The position numbers and the translations under genes are program-made. The notes under the pieces were generated by a model. The model had not been told where the DNA came from and did no database searches. It saw only the letters and a list, made by a program, of their open reading frames with translations. DNA of 64,000 nucleotides from Pseudomonas flavescens (GTDB taxonomy: Bacteria > Pseudomonadota > Gammaproteobacteria > Pseudomonadales > Pseudomonadaceae), in the NCBI RefSeq assembly GCF_013408425.1, contig NZ_JACBYV010000001.1, positions 4,650,001 through 4,714,000 of the forward strand. Reading direction: 5' to 3'. Shown one piece after another: positions 27,708 through 36,797 of the stretch; within the stretch, counting starts at the first letter, position 1; each line of letters opens with the position of its first letter.

Positions 27708-28712
27708 ATGATTCGACTGACCCTGGACGAAGCCGAAGAGCTGGCGCTCTCGATCATGCGCCACAATGGCTTCAGCGAAGCCCAGGCGCGGGCAGTGACC
27801 GCCACCGTGCTGGCCGGCGAGCGCGACGGCTGCGCCTCCCACGGCCTGTACCGCGTGCTGGGCTGCGTCAGTTCGCTGAAGGCTGGCAAGGTGGTGGCCG
27901 ATGCCGAGCCCGAGGTGATCGACCAGGCACCCTCGATCGTCCGCGTGGATGCCCGCGGCGGCTTCTCGCAGCTGGCTTTCCAGGCAGGGTTGCCGGTGCT
28001 CGAAGAGAAAACCAGGGCCAACGGCATCGCCGCGCTGGCGATCAACCGCTGTGTGCATTTTTCCGCATTGTGGGTAGAGATCGAGGCGCTCACCGAAGCC
28101 GGGCTGGTGGCCCTGGCGTGCAATCCCAGCCATGCCTGGGTAGCACCGGCCGGTGGCAGCAAGCCGATCTTCGGCACCAACCCCATCGCCTTTGGCTGGC
28201 CGCGCGCCGGCAAGCATCCGTTCATCTTCGACTTCGCCACCAGCGCCATCGCCCGTGGCGACATCGAGTTGCACCGTCGTGCCGGCAAGGCCATCCCGGA
28301 GGGCTGGGGCATCGATGCCGGCGGCCAGCCGAGTACCGACGCCGAGGCGGTCATGAACGGCGCCATGCTGACCTTTGGCGGGCACAAGGGCTCGGCGCTG
28401 GCGGCCATGGTGGAGCTGATCGCCGGGCCGCTGATCGGTGACCTGACCAGCGCCGAGTCCCTGGCCTACGACGCCGGCAGCAAATCGTCGCCCTATCACG
28501 GCGAACTGATCATCGCCCTCGACCCGCAGCGCTTTCTCAGTGCGGCTGCCGATCAGCATCTGGCAAGGGCCGAGGCGCTGTTCGACGGCATCGAGGGGCA
28601 GGGCGCGCGCCTGCCCTCGCAGCGCCGCTACGATGCCCGCGCACGCAGCCTCATCGACGGTGTACAGATTCCCCAGGCGCTCTACGACGACCTCAAGGCG
28701 CTGCTCAATTGA
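27708..28712 (+). CDS. Ldh2-family oxidoreductase, likely piperideine/pyrroline-2-carboxylate reductase
   Basis: A 334-aa NAD(P)H-dependent enzyme of the malate/L-lactate dehydrogenase (Ldh2) family. Landmarks are GERDGCASHGLYRVLG, INRCVHFSALWVEIEAL, APAGGSKPIFGTNPIAFGWPR and FGGHKGSALAAMVELIAG. Sequence and length are closest to the DpkA-type reductases that act on cyclic imino acids from lysine or hydroxyproline breakdown, but a malate/ureidoglycolate-type activity cannot be excluded. AAGGAG precedes the ATG, and TATAACG near 27660 may be the -10 box. Confidence 0.85.
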   Translation: MIRLTLDEAEELALSIMRHNGFSEAQARAVTATVLAGERDGCASHGLYRVLGCVSSLKAGKVVADAEPEVIDQAPSIVRVDARGGFSQLAFQAGLPVLEEKTRANGIAALAINRCVHFSALWVEIEALTEAGLVALACNPSHAWVAPAGGSKPIFGTNPIAFGWPRAGKHPFIFDFATSAIARGDIELHRRAGKAIPEGWGIDAGGQPSTDAEAVMNGAMLTFGGHKGSALAAMVELIAGPLIGDLTSAESLAYDAGSKSSPYHGELIIALDPQRFLSAAADQHLARAEALFDGIEGQGARLPSQRRYDARARSLIDGVQIPQALYDDLKALLN

Positions 28713-29226
28713 TGCTGTAACCGCGCCCGCTCAGGCAAGCACCCAAGGCGCGCCGGTAGTAGTCGGTGGCGCTGGCGGCGGGTGCACTGACGGCGGTAGC
28801 CGGGTCGAAACCGCTCTGGCCGACCGCCCAGCTGTGGCACTCGTAGCGATCGCGGGCCTGCAAGTCCGCGTTCTGACCGCGGGCCGGATAGGCGATCACG
28901 TTGTAATTGGCCGCAGGGGCCGCCACTGCTACCGGCGGCGCCTCGACCACGATGTACTGCCTGCGATCGGCGTTCCACATGTAGTAGGTGCCGGCCGCGA
29001 CGAAGTACAGCGCACTGCCGATCCACAGCTCACGAGCGTAGTCCGGCAGGCCATGGCCATGCCGCGGCCCCGGGCCACCCCAGCCTGGTCCCGGGCCGCC
29101 ATGCCCGTGATATCCGCCCGGACCCCCAGGGCCACCACCCGGCCCGCCGGGACCAGCCACCGCGTTCAGGGAAAGCGTCGCCAGCAACAGTGCGGCGACG
29201 GCGGTACGGGGGAGACTTGCTTTCAT
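28705..29226 (-). CDS. Exported Gly/Pro-rich protein, unknown function
   Basis: A ~173-aa protein with a signal peptide (VAALLLATLSLNAVA). It has a striking PGGPGG/HGHGGPGPGWGGPGP low-complexity stretch (about residues 25-60), then YYMWNADRRQYIVVEAPP and a C-terminal segment with two Cys (ECHSWAVGQSGFDP, LGACLSGRGYSI) seen in uncharacterised periplasmic proteins of Pseudomonas. The second of two adjacent ATGs (29226) is better spaced from GGAG. Its 3' end overlaps the convergent dehydrogenase gene by 8 bp. Confidence 0.7.
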   Translation of the reverse strand: MKASLPRTAVAALLLATLSLNAVAGPGGPGGGPGGPGGYHGHGGPGPGWGGPGPRHGHGLPDYARELWIGSALYFVAAGTYYMWNADRRQYIVVEAPPVAVAAPAANYNVIAYPARGQNADLQARDRYECHSWAVGQSGFDPATAVSAPAASATDYYRRALGACLSGRGYSIN

Positions 29227-29351
29227 CATGGGCTCCAGAGAATCGACAGCCCGACCAGACGGTTGGGCAGGATCGATTATCGGGAGGCCTGTGCAAGGTG
29301 ACGTCAGGCAGATGTAAAGCTGGTGTAAAGGAGGCCTGAACCGGCCTATCG

Positions 29352-29681
29352 TCAGTCGAGGCCCAGGTAGGCGGCGACGCTTTCCTCGAAAATCTGCACC
29401 AGCTCAGCGTCCATGTACTGATACTCGTCCGGAATATCCAGAACGTGCAGCCGTTTATGGCTCAGCAGCCGAGCGAAGTCGGCCAGCAATCGGCTCTTGT
29501 GCTTGTGCTCCATGACGAACACCACGTCGGCCCATTGGATATCGCTTGCGCTCACCGTCCTCCGTGCCCTCGGGCTGGTGCCTGCGGAGCGCACGCTGAG
29601 CCCTGGATGCTTGCTCCATACTGTTTCGGCGGTGGGGCTGCGCCACTGGTTGCGGCTGCAGATGAACAGAATGTTGGTCAT
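29352..29681 (-). CDS. Low-molecular-weight protein tyrosine phosphatase-like protein
   Basis: A 109-aa protein with the P-loop ICSRNQWRSPTAE (C-x5-R-S) directly after the first strand, and DIQWADVVFVMEHKHKSRL resembling the LMW-PTP fold. It belongs to the short COG4551-type group; a late DIPDEYQYMD segment supplies the general-acid Asp region. The start at 29681 places the P-loop at the N-terminus, as in the family. It lies 7 bp after the stop of cobJ and may be co-transcribed. Confidence 0.85.
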   Translation of the reverse strand: MTNILFICSRNQWRSPTAETVWSKHPGLSVRSAGTSPRARRTVSASDIQWADVVFVMEHKHKSRLLADFARLLSHKRLHVLDIPDEYQYMDAELVQIFEESVAAYLGLD

Positions 29682-29688
29682 AGGCAGG

Positions 29689-31347
29689 CTAGGACTGTGG
29701 ATAACTGCGCGGCGTGTACACCCACTCACCGCCATCGCCTCGGGGGAAGCGCCGGGTCTGGCTGGAGCCGATGATCACCAGGGTGCGCATGTCGACCATG
29801 TCCGGGGTCAGCTCGCCGAGGTCGAGCACGCGCAGGGCTTCGGCGGGGCGGCCGATGTCGCGGCCGAGCACCACCACGGTGTCGGGCGTACGGTGCTGGC
29901 GGACGATTTCCAGGGCGCGGCCGAGTTGCCAGGGGCGAGCTTTGGAAATCGGGTTGTAGAAGGCCATCGCCAGGTCCGCCGCGCCGGCATGGTCGAGGCG
30001 GTTTTCGATCACCGCCCAGGGTTTGAGATTGTCCGACAGGGAGATCAGGCAGAAGTCGTGACCCAGCGGCGCACCGACCTTGGCGGCGGTGGCCAGGGCA
30101 GCGGAGACACCGGGCAGAATTTCCAGCTCGACGCTGTTCCAGTCGATCGGTGCGCCCGCTTCTTCCAACGCCTCCAGCACCGCCGCTGCCATGGCGAATA
30201 CGCCGGGGTCGCCGGAGGAAATCACCACCACGCGGCGGCCGCTGGCCGCCAGTTCGAAGGCATGGCGGGCCCGTTGCAGCTCTTCACGGTTGTCGCTGCA
30301 GTGGCGCACCTGTTCCGGGCGCAACGGCTCGGCCATTTTCACGTAGGTTTCGTAGCCGAGCAGATCTTCGGCTTCGTCCAGCGCGCGGCGAACGGCGGGG
30401 GTCATGTGTTCGGCGGCGCCGGGGCCCAGGCCGATCACGCTCAGGCGACCGCGGGGGCGGCCCATGGATTGCGCCGCTTCGGGCGAGTCGGCCTGCAGCA
30501 CCTGCAGGTTTTCGCTGCGGTGCACCCGAGGTGGCAGTCCATCGTCAGCGCGGACGAAGCGCAGTGGTACGGCGAGCTCGCTGGCGACCTGGGCCAGGCG
30601 CTTGTCGCTGATCAGTGCCTGGGGGGCGAGCAGAGCCGCCAGGGATTTCGGCGCCAGGCGCGACTGTTCGAATGCCTGGCGGATGGCCGCGGCAAGGTCA
30701 TCTGCCTTGTCGACCAGAACGAGCAGCGTGCGTGGATGGATCAGCAGTTCGTCAGGCTGCGTCGGGCGCTGTTCGGTGGTGATCCGTACGGTACGGCCGG
30801 CATCTTCGGCCAGCGGCAGGCTGGCATCGTTCAGCCACGGCGCGGTGCCATCGATGCGCAGGCTTTCGCCGCCCAGCAGGTCGGAGACGAAGCGCTTGCC
30901 CTGCTCCAGGTCGGCGAGGGCATAGCCGCTCGGCGGATCGAGCAGGCAGGTGCCAAAGCGCAGTTCGCCGCTGGTGGTGATGGCCGCGCGGGTATCCAGT
31001 GCCGTGGCGATCTCCCTGGCCATGCGGTTGACGCCGCCCAGGCCGCCGAGCAGCGGCACCACGGCGCTGCCGTCTTCGGCTACGGCCAGCACCGGTGGCT
31101 CGGCGCCCTTGCTGGCGAGCAGCGGTGCCAGGCTGCGAATGACGATACCGGCGGCGCACAGGGCGATGATCGGCGTGCCGCTGCGATACAGGCTGCGCAG
31201 GGTGTCGCCGAAGTCTTCGTAGGCCTGGTCGGCCTCGACCCGCCCGCGCAGACCATGGATCACGGCCTGTGGATAAAGTGTCTGCATGCGCCGCGCAGTG
31301 GCCAGCGCAGAGGGGCCGAGGATGACGATGGCGGGTGAAGAGGTCAT
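29689..31347 (-). CDS. cobJ: CbiG-CobJ fusion: precorrin-3B C17-methyltransferase
   Basis: A 552-aa two-part enzyme. Residues 1-~290 are CbiG-like (IVILGPSALATARRMQTLYP, LAVAEDGSAVVPLLGGLGGVN, MAREIATALDTRAAITTSGE). Residues ~300-552 are the SAM-dependent CobJ/CbiH methylase (GRLSVIGLGPGAAEHMTPAV, VVVISSGDPGVFAMAAAVLEAL, LPGVSAALATAAKVGAPLGHDF). CobJ contracts the corrin ring by C17 methylation. P. aeruginosa has the same fusion. It lies downstream of cobI with a 168-bp gap that holds a REP hairpin. Confidence 0.94.
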   Translation of the reverse strand: MTSSPAIVILGPSALATARRMQTLYPQAVIHGLRGRVEADQAYEDFGDTLRSLYRSGTPIIALCAAGIVIRSLAPLLASKGAEPPVLAVAEDGSAVVPLLGGLGGVNRMAREIATALDTRAAITTSGELRFGTCLLDPPSGYALADLEQGKRFVSDLLGGESLRIDGTAPWLNDASLPLAEDAGRTVRITTEQRPTQPDELLIHPRTLLVLVDKADDLAAAIRQAFEQSRLAPKSLAALLAPQALISDKRLAQVASELAVPLRFVRADDGLPPRVHRSENLQVLQADSPEAAQSMGRPRGRLSVIGLGPGAAEHMTPAVRRALDEAEDLLGYETYVKMAEPLRPEQVRHCSDNREELQRARHAFELAASGRRVVVISSGDPGVFAMAAAVLEALEEAGAPIDWNSVELEILPGVSAALATAAKVGAPLGHDFCLISLSDNLKPWAVIENRLDHAGAADLAMAFYNPISKARPWQLGRALEIVRQHRTPDTVVVLGRDIGRPAEALRVLDLGELTPDMVDMRTLVIIGSSQTRRFPRGDGGEWVYTPRSYPQS

Positions 31348-31393
31348 GGTTTATCCACTGTCAGGAACAGGCAGGCGAGTTCGCTGCAATCAT

Positions 31394-31480
31394 GTAGGAG
31401 CTGGCTTGCCGGCGAAGCGATCCGAACCGCAACACAGCTATCGATTTGGCCATCGATATCGCCAGCAAGCTGGCTCCTAC
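31394..31480. repeat. REP-type inverted pair between cobJ and cobI
   Basis: GTAGGAGCTGGCTTGCCGGCG at the left end and CGCCAGCAAGCTGGCTCCTAC at the right end form a long imperfect stem enclosing about 45 bases. This is a typical Pseudomonas REP pair. It may separate or stabilise the mRNA between the two cob genes. Confidence 0.75.
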
Positions 31481-31515
31481 GGAAAAGGTGCCTATTGCGA
31501 GACAGCTGTTTCGGT

Positions 31516-32277
31516 TCAACCCCGCCATTTCTCACCGGGCACCACGATCATCGAAAAATACGGCGAGGCCATGGGTTCGACTTCATCCAGCGGCACGATG
31601 CGCTGGTTGGCCATGGTCGCCCGCTCCACGTAGTGAGCACGGTCGTGCAGGCCGAGGTCCTGCAGCACCCGGCGGACCTTCTCGAAGTTGCGGCCGAGCT
31701 TCATCACCACGGCGGCTTCGGCATCACGCAGGCGCTCGCGCAGCTCGTCTTCGGGCAGCACACCGGAAAGCACCGACAGGCTCTGGTTGCGGTACACCAG
31801 GGGAACGCCGAGCACCGCCGCGCTACCGAGCATCGAGCACACGCCGGGGATCACCTGAGCCTCGTAGCGCTCGGCCAGGCGGTCATGCAGGTACATGTAG
31901 GAGCCGTAGAAGAACGGGTCGCCTTCGCAGATCACCGCCACGTCGCGGCCCGCGTCGAGGTGCTCGGCGACCTGGGCGGCGCAGGTGTCGTAGAAGTCGC
32001 TGATCACGTCCTCGTAGGACAGCGGCGGCTCGAGCTTTTCGGTGGTCACCGGGTAGACCAGTGGCAGGCGCTGCTGACTGTCGTCCAGGTGACCTTCGAT
32101 GATGCCGAAGGCGTTGCCACCCTGGCCGATATTGGCCTTGGCCTTGGCCACGAAGTAGCCGACCACGGGTGACGACTTGAGCAGGCGCAGGGCCTTGAGG
32201 GTGATCAGCTCGGGGTCGCCCGGGCCAACGCCCAGGCCCAGCAGGCGGCCTTTGCCGGGGCGGTCCATGCCGGTCAT
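31516..32277 (-). CDS. cobI: Precorrin-2 C20-methyltransferase
   Basis: A 253-aa SAM-dependent tetrapyrrole methylase. It has [24 protein letters not shown] at the N-terminus, [21 protein letters not shown] and [21 protein letters not shown]. It makes precorrin-3A. The start is one of two adjacent ATGs (32280 or 32277) that overlap the cobH stop, so translation is coupled. Confidence 0.95.
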   Translation of the reverse strand: MTGMDRPGKGRLLGLGVGPGDPELITLKALRLLKSSPVVGYFVAKAKANIGQGGNAFGIIEGHLDDSQQRLPLVYPVTTEKLEPPLSYEDVISDFYDTCAAQVAEHLDAGRDVAVICEGDPFFYGSYMYLHDRLAERYEAQVIPGVCSMLGSAAVLGVPLVYRNQSLSVLSGVLPEDELRERLRDAEAAVVMKLGRNFEKVRRVLQDLGLHDRAHYVERATMANQRIVPLDEVEPMASPYFSMIVVPGEKWRG

Positions 32278-32909
32278 CATTCGACCTCCGTGGCCAGGGC
32301 GTTGACCGCGGCGGCGGCCATGGCGCTACCGCCCCGACGGCCCTGCACGATCACGTAGGGCACGCCATGCTCGGCGAAGGTGCTGGCGAGCAGGTCCTTG
32401 GACTCAGCAGCGCCCACGAAGCCCACCGGGAAGCCGAGAATCAGCGCTGGTTTGGGGGCGCCTGCAGCGAGCATGTCGAGCAGATAGAACAGCGCGGTGG
32501 GGGCGTTGCCGATCACCACCACCGAGCCTTCGAGATGCTCGCGCCAATGCTCCAGGGCTACCGCCGAGCGGGTATTGCCGAGCTTCTTGGCCAGCTCCGG
32601 TACGCCGGCATCGTTGAGGGTGCAGATCACCGGATTGCCGGCCTGCAGGCGCGTGCGCGTCACCCCTTCGGCAACCATGCGCGCGTCGCAGAGAATCGCC
32701 GCGCCATTGGCCAGGGCCTGGCGGCCGGCCGCACCGGCACCCGCGCAGAAGCGTAGATCCTGCACCACATCGACCATGCCGCAGGCGTGGATGACCCGCA
32801 CCGCGAGCTTCTCGAGATCCGCCGGAATGGCGCTCAGGTCGGCCTCGGCGCGGATGATGGAGAAGGAATGGCGATAGATCTCCTGACCATCGCGGATGTA
32901 ATCGGTCAT
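32277..32909 (-). CDS. cobH: Precorrin-8X methylmutase
   Basis: A 210-aa CobH/CbiC enzyme that moves a methyl from C11 to C12 to give hydrogenobyrinate. The catalytic His is in [11 protein letters not shown] (residue 41). [39 protein letters not shown] and [15 protein letters not shown] are family signatures. It overlaps cobG by 4 bp and cobI at the other end. Confidence 0.96.
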   Translation of the reverse strand: MTDYIRDGQEIYRHSFSIIRAEADLSAIPADLEKLAVRVIHACGMVDVVQDLRFCAGAGAAGRQALANGAAILCDARMVAEGVTRTRLQAGNPVICTLNDAGVPELAKKLGNTRSAVALEHWREHLEGSVVVIGNAPTALFYLLDMLAAGAPKPALILGFPVGFVGAAESKDLLASTFAEHGVPYVIVQGRRGGSAMAAAAVNALATEVE

Positions 32910-34261
32910 CGGGTGAAACTCCGGGTAGCGGTGAGCGAGGCCAGCAATTCGGCGGCTTCGTCAGGTGTCAGGTGGTGGCCCAGCAATTGGCCGAAGCCGG
33001 TGCCGAGCGGTTGGCGGGCGAACAGGTCGTAACGACCCTCGGCCACAGCCAATAAGGTGAAGGGTGTGCGATGGGCGGCGGCGCAGGAGCGGCTGCATCC
33101 CGTGAGGTGAATGCCCGGCTGCCCGCTGCCAGCGGGTAGCCGGTCGGCCAGGCGCAGGGCATCGGCCTTGGTGTCGGCCTGGCCTTTGGCACAGCCGCTG
33201 GCGCCGGTGCAGGCGATGATACGGGTCAGCGGCGCGCTGGCATCGGTCAGCAGGCCGAGTGCGTGCAGGCTGTGCATGACTGCATCGGCAGCCGTCTCGG
33301 GGATATTGGTCAGCAATACGCTTTGCCAGGGCGTCAGACGCATGCTGCCATCACCGTAACGGCGGGCGAGATCTGCCAGGCCGAGTAACTGTTCGGCATC
33401 CAACCGACCGAGCACAGCGGCGGCGCCGATATGCACGAGACCCGGCTGACGCTGCTCATGGATACCGAGATGGGCATTGTCTTGCGCCGGGGTGCGGCGC
33501 CAGTTGCCTGCAGGCAGCAGCACATCTCCCAACCGTATCTGCAGACGCTGCAGCAGATCGGCAGGAGAATGGTTTTCCAGCAGATGCCGCATGCGCGTCT
33601 GCTCTGGCGTGGCCAGCTCCAGGAACAGGTCGAGCAAGGCGATGATCAGTTCGTGAGCAGAGGCTTGCGGCACGACAGCCAACGCGGCTGCATCTTCTTC
33701 TGCGAAGGGCGGGCAGCCGGCCAGCCCGAATGCATAGCCGATACCGCCGTTCAGCGGCAGCGCGCTGAGCCATATATCGTGGGGGTGTTCGAGCATCGCG
33801 AGGCGTTCGCCGCCGTCGAGCAGCAGGGCGAACTTCGGCGACAGGGCATGCAGATGCGCTGTGTTTTCCAGCGTCGCCAGCAACTGCATGGCCAGTGGCG
33901 AGATATCCACAAGCGCTTGCGGATCCACGCCTGCGGCCGGGCTGACCATCAGGTTGCGCACATCGTCGGCAGCGGGTGAGCGCGGGCCGAGGCCGGCGGC
34001 CAGCAACTCGCCGATCAACGCGTCTTCACTGCCGGCGTGGATGCCGCGGATCTGCAGGTTGGCGCGGTTGGTGGCTTCGATCACGCCGCCTGCATGGCGT
34101 TGTGCGGCCCTGGCGATGCGCTCAGCTCCGGTGGCATCGAGGCGCCCGCAGGCCAGCTTGATCCGGCAGATGCCGCCGTCCTTCGCCTGCACGATACGCA
34201 GCAACCCCGGACAGGCCGAGGGGCGAACAGCAGGGGATGGAATGCAAAAAGCCTGTTTCAA
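32906..34261 (-). CDS. cobG: Precorrin-3B synthase
   Basis: A 451-aa siroheme/4Fe-4S protein of the nitrite/sulfite reductase fold that hydroxylates precorrin-3A using O2, marking the aerobic route. Ferredoxin-like domains carry CRIKLACGRLDATGAERIA and RANLQIRGI. The Fe-S cysteines are CTGASGC and, ~30 residues later, GCSRSC. It is the first gene of the leftward cob operon, directly after the B12 riboswitch. Confidence 0.94.
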   Translation of the reverse strand: MKQAFCIPSPAVRPSACPGLLRIVQAKDGGICRIKLACGRLDATGAERIARAAQRHAGGVIEATNRANLQIRGIHAGSEDALIGELLAAGLGPRSPAADDVRNLMVSPAAGVDPQALVDISPLAMQLLATLENTAHLHALSPKFALLLDGGERLAMLEHPHDIWLSALPLNGGIGYAFGLAGCPPFAEEDAAALAVVPQASAHELIIALLDLFLELATPEQTRMRHLLENHSPADLLQRLQIRLGDVLLPAGNWRRTPAQDNAHLGIHEQRQPGLVHIGAAAVLGRLDAEQLLGLADLARRYGDGSMRLTPWQSVLLTNIPETAADAVMHSLHALGLLTDASAPLTRIIACTGASGCAKGQADTKADALRLADRLPAGSGQPGIHLTGCSRSCAAAHRTPFTLLAVAEGRYDLFARQPLGTGFGQLLGHHLTPDEAAELLASLTATRSFTR

Positions 34262-34364
34262 CGGATCACCGGGGTCGGGTCACATGGGCATCCGTTCGAG
34301 GATAGGCCAGAGAAGGACGAGCTTCTATCACCGGGACACCCCGCCCGGTGTGGGCACATGCGAC

Positions 34365-34675
34365 TGAATCCGTCGGCAGGTCTCCTGGCTCGCAGGTCAT
34401 GGCGCGTGGCCGGCCTTCCCGGTTTCCCAGTGGCGATTGGCACAGGCGCTCGCTGCAACAGTTGCGGGGGCAGCCACGGCTGAAAACCTGCTCAATATCT
34501 GCTGCGCGTCGGCCCTGCTGCGTTAGAAAGCGACTCGAAATGCTCATTTACAGTCGTAAACTCCGCTTTCTCGCCCCTTTCTGCCTTGCATGGCTCTAGC
34601 TCGCTAGATATTGAACACGTTTTATATCGTGTTCCCTCTTAGGCCCGCGCCTACGTACCACGCAGCCGACGGACA
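34365..34675 (-). promoter_or_regulatory. Cobalamin riboswitch interrupted by a repeat
   Basis: On the minus strand the conserved blocks appear in order: GGTGTCCG, GGGCCTAAGAGGGAAC (to 34631), then after a long spacer GCTGCCCCCGCAACTGT, GCCACTGGG, GGGAAGGC and the B12 box GCCAGGAGACCTGCC (about 34376-34390). The spacer between GGGAA and CCGTGGCTGCCC is about 151 nt instead of the usual 15-25, because a 123-bp palindromic repeat (34492-34614) lies in this peripheral stem. The remaining GAACACG and CCGTGG sides can still pair. It should control the cobG operon. Confidence 0.85.
34492..34614. repeat. Palindromic repeat family, copy B, inside the riboswitch
   Basis: A 123-bp element with perfect 9-bp inverted ends TCAATATCT/AGATATTGA. 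An internal 8-bp inverted pair AGAAAGCG (34525-34532)/CGCTTTCT (34564-34571) lies inside it, and a small TTTAC/GTAAA hairpin at its centre. It would fold as one long irregular hairpin. It shares several blocks with the copy at 25761-25950. Confidence 0.75.
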
Positions 34676-34830
34676 CCGACGAAGGCGCTATTATGCCCGC
34701 TTTGCCCACCCGGATGAAAAGCCGTGTGGATCAGCGGCAAGCGCCAAGCCGGAAACAGGTTGCTGACGACTCGTTGGCTTGTCGCTTGAGGCTTGCAGCT
34801 TATGGCTGTTTCTAGGATGAGGAAAAACGC

Positions 34831-36036
34831 ATGACACCCTGGCTGACCGTCGTGGGCATTGGCGAAGACGGCTACCCCGGCCTCGGCAAGGCGGCGCGGC
34901 ATGCGTTGCTGGCCGCCGAGCAGGTGTTCGGTAGCGAGCGCCAACTGGCACTGTTGCCGCACTGTATCCGTGCCACACGCCTGCCCTGGCCGAAGCCGTT
35001 TTCCCTGGCCCCGGTACTCGAGCGCCGCGGCACGCCGGTTTGCGTGCTGGCCAGCGGTGACCCGATGTTCTTTGGTGTCGGTGCCAGCCTGGCCCGTGAG
35101 CTGCCGAGCGAGGAACTGCACATTCTGCCGGCGCCTTCTTCCTGCTCGCTGGCGGCGGCTCGCCTGGGCTGGCCGTTGCAGAGCACGCCTCTGGTGTCGC
35201 TGGTTGGCCGCCCGCTGGCGGCGCTCAATACGCAGATCCATCCCGGCGTGCGCCTGCTGGTCCTGAGCAACGATGGCGAGAGCCCGGCGGCCATCGCCGG
35301 ATTGTTGCGCGAGCGTGGTTTCGGCCCCAGTCGGCTGAGCGTCTTCGAACACCTGGGCGGTGAGCGCGAGCGGCGTATCGATGGCCTGGCTGATGGCTGG
35401 TCGCTGGCTCGCTCCGCTGATCTGAATCTGGTGGCGATCGACTGCGTGGCCGGTGATGACGCCATGCGCTTGCCGCTCACGCCGGGCCTGCCGGACGATG
35501 CCTATCGCCACGACGGGCAACTCACCAAACGCGACGTGCGCGCCATCACCCTGGCGCGCTTGGCGCCGCTGCCCGGCGAACTGCTTTGGGACGTGGGAGC
35601 CGGCTGCGGCTCCATCGGCATCGAGTGGCTGCGTACCCACCCCGCTTGTCGGGCCATCGCCATCGAGGCCGACGAAGGCCGCCAGGGCCATATCGCCCAC
35701 AACCGCGATGCCCTTGGCGTGCCGGGCCTGCAACTGGTGGCCGGGCGTGCACCCGAGGCGCTGGCCGGGCTGGCGGCGCCAGACGCCATCTTCATCGGCG
35801 GCGGGGTGACCGCGCCCGGCGTGCTGCAAAGCTGCTGGCGCGCGCTCAAGCCCGGCGGTCGGCTGGTGGCCAACGCCGTGACCCTGCAGAGCGAGGCGGC
35901 GTTGATCGCCTTTCGTGGCGAAAAGGGCGGCGAGCTGACCCGTATCGAAGTGGCCCAGGCGCGCCCGCTCGGCGGTTTCGACACCTGGCGCGCCGCGTTG
36001 CCGATCACCCTGCTGCAGGTCAGCAAGCCGTTATGA
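34831..36036 (+). CDS. cobL: Precorrin-6Y C5,15-methyltransferase (decarboxylating)
   Basis: A 401-aa fusion of CbiE and CbiT. The N-terminal ~200 residues are a tetrapyrrole methylase ([46 protein letters not shown]). The C-terminal ~190 residues form a Rossmann methyltransferase ([49 protein letters not shown]). It methylates C5 and C15 and decarboxylates C12. It is divergent from the cobG operon and overlaps cobK by 4 bp. Confidence 0.96.
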   Translation: MTPWLTVVGIGEDGYPGLGKAARHALLAAEQVFGSERQLALLPHCIRATRLPWPKPFSLAPVLERRGTPVCVLASGDPMFFGVGASLARELPSEELHILPAPSSCSLAAARLGWPLQSTPLVSLVGRPLAALNTQIHPGVRLLVLSNDGESPAAIAGLLRERGFGPSRLSVFEHLGGERERRIDGLADGWSLARSADLNLVAIDCVAGDDAMRLPLTPGLPDDAYRHDGQLTKRDVRAITLARLAPLPGELLWDVGAGCGSIGIEWLRTHPACRAIAIEADEGRQGHIAHNRDALGVPGLQLVAGRAPEALAGLAAPDAIFIGGGVTAPGVLQSCWRALKPGGRLVANAVTLQSEAALIAFRGEKGGELTRIEVAQARPLGGFDTWRAALPITLLQVSKPL

Positions 36037-36758
36037 GCCGCATCCTGCTACTGGGCGGGATCGGCGAAGCGCTGAACCTCGCCCGGCGCCTCGGCCCGGC
36101 GCATGTCTACAGCCTGGCCGGGTTGGGCAAGGTGCCGGATGACCTCGCTTGCCAGGTGCGCGTCGGCGGTTTTGGAGGGGCCGATGGTCTGGCTGCCTTC
36201 ATCCGCGAGCAGGGTATCGACCTGCTGGTCGACGCCACCCATCCCTACGCCGCGCAGATCAGCCACAACGCCGCCCATGCCGCGCGACAGGCCGGGATCG
36301 CCTGCTGGGCGCTGCGTCGTCCGGGCTGGCAGGCCTCTTCCGAGGATGACTGGCGCGAGGTGTTCGACTGGCCCAGCCTGATCGCCGCGCTTGGCGACTT
36401 TCAGCGCCCGCTGTTCACCCTTGGCCGCGAGCCACTGGAGCATCTGCACGAGATTCCCGCCCACCAGCACTGGACCGTGCGCTGCCTGCAGAGCCAGCCT
36501 GCCACGCCCCGCGCCGAAGTGATCGGCGCCCGAGGGCCGTTCAGCCTGGACGATGAGCGCGCGCTGTTCGAGCGCCTCGATTGCGATGTGCTGGTGAGCA
36601 AGAACAGTGGCAGCGCTGCCACCGAGCACAAGTTGCAGGTGGCCCGTGAGCGTGGTGTGCCGGTGCTGGTGTTGCAGCGGCCGATTTTGCCCGCTGTGGA
36701 TCGCGAGTTCGCCGAAGCCGAAGTGCTCTGGCAGGCGTTGCTGACCAACGGTGTCTAG
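36033..36758 (+). CDS. cobK: Precorrin-6A reductase
   Basis: A 241-aa NADPH-dependent CobK/CbiJ enzyme. Its N-terminal [17 protein letters not shown] is the nucleotide motif. [20 protein letters not shown] and [33 protein letters not shown] are family hallmarks. The ATG at 36033 overlaps the cobL stop. In P. aeruginosa cbiD lies between cobL and cobK; here nothing does. Confidence 0.95.
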   Translation: MSRILLLGGIGEALNLARRLGPAHVYSLAGLGKVPDDLACQVRVGGFGGADGLAAFIREQGIDLLVDATHPYAAQISHNAAHAARQAGIACWALRRPGWQASSEDDWREVFDWPSLIAALGDFQRPLFTLGREPLEHLHEIPAHQHWTVRCLQSQPATPRAEVIGARGPFSLDDERALFERLDCDVLVSKNSGSAATEHKLQVARERGVPVLVLQRPILPAVDREFAEAEVLWQALLTNGV

Positions 36759-36797
36759 CTCACTGCTAGACTGCCGCCCTTTTCCCGGAGCCTACCC

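Noticed and set aside
29497..31338. 613-codon open frame opposite cobJ
   Set aside because: Antisense shadow; the CbiG-CobJ frame carries all motifs.
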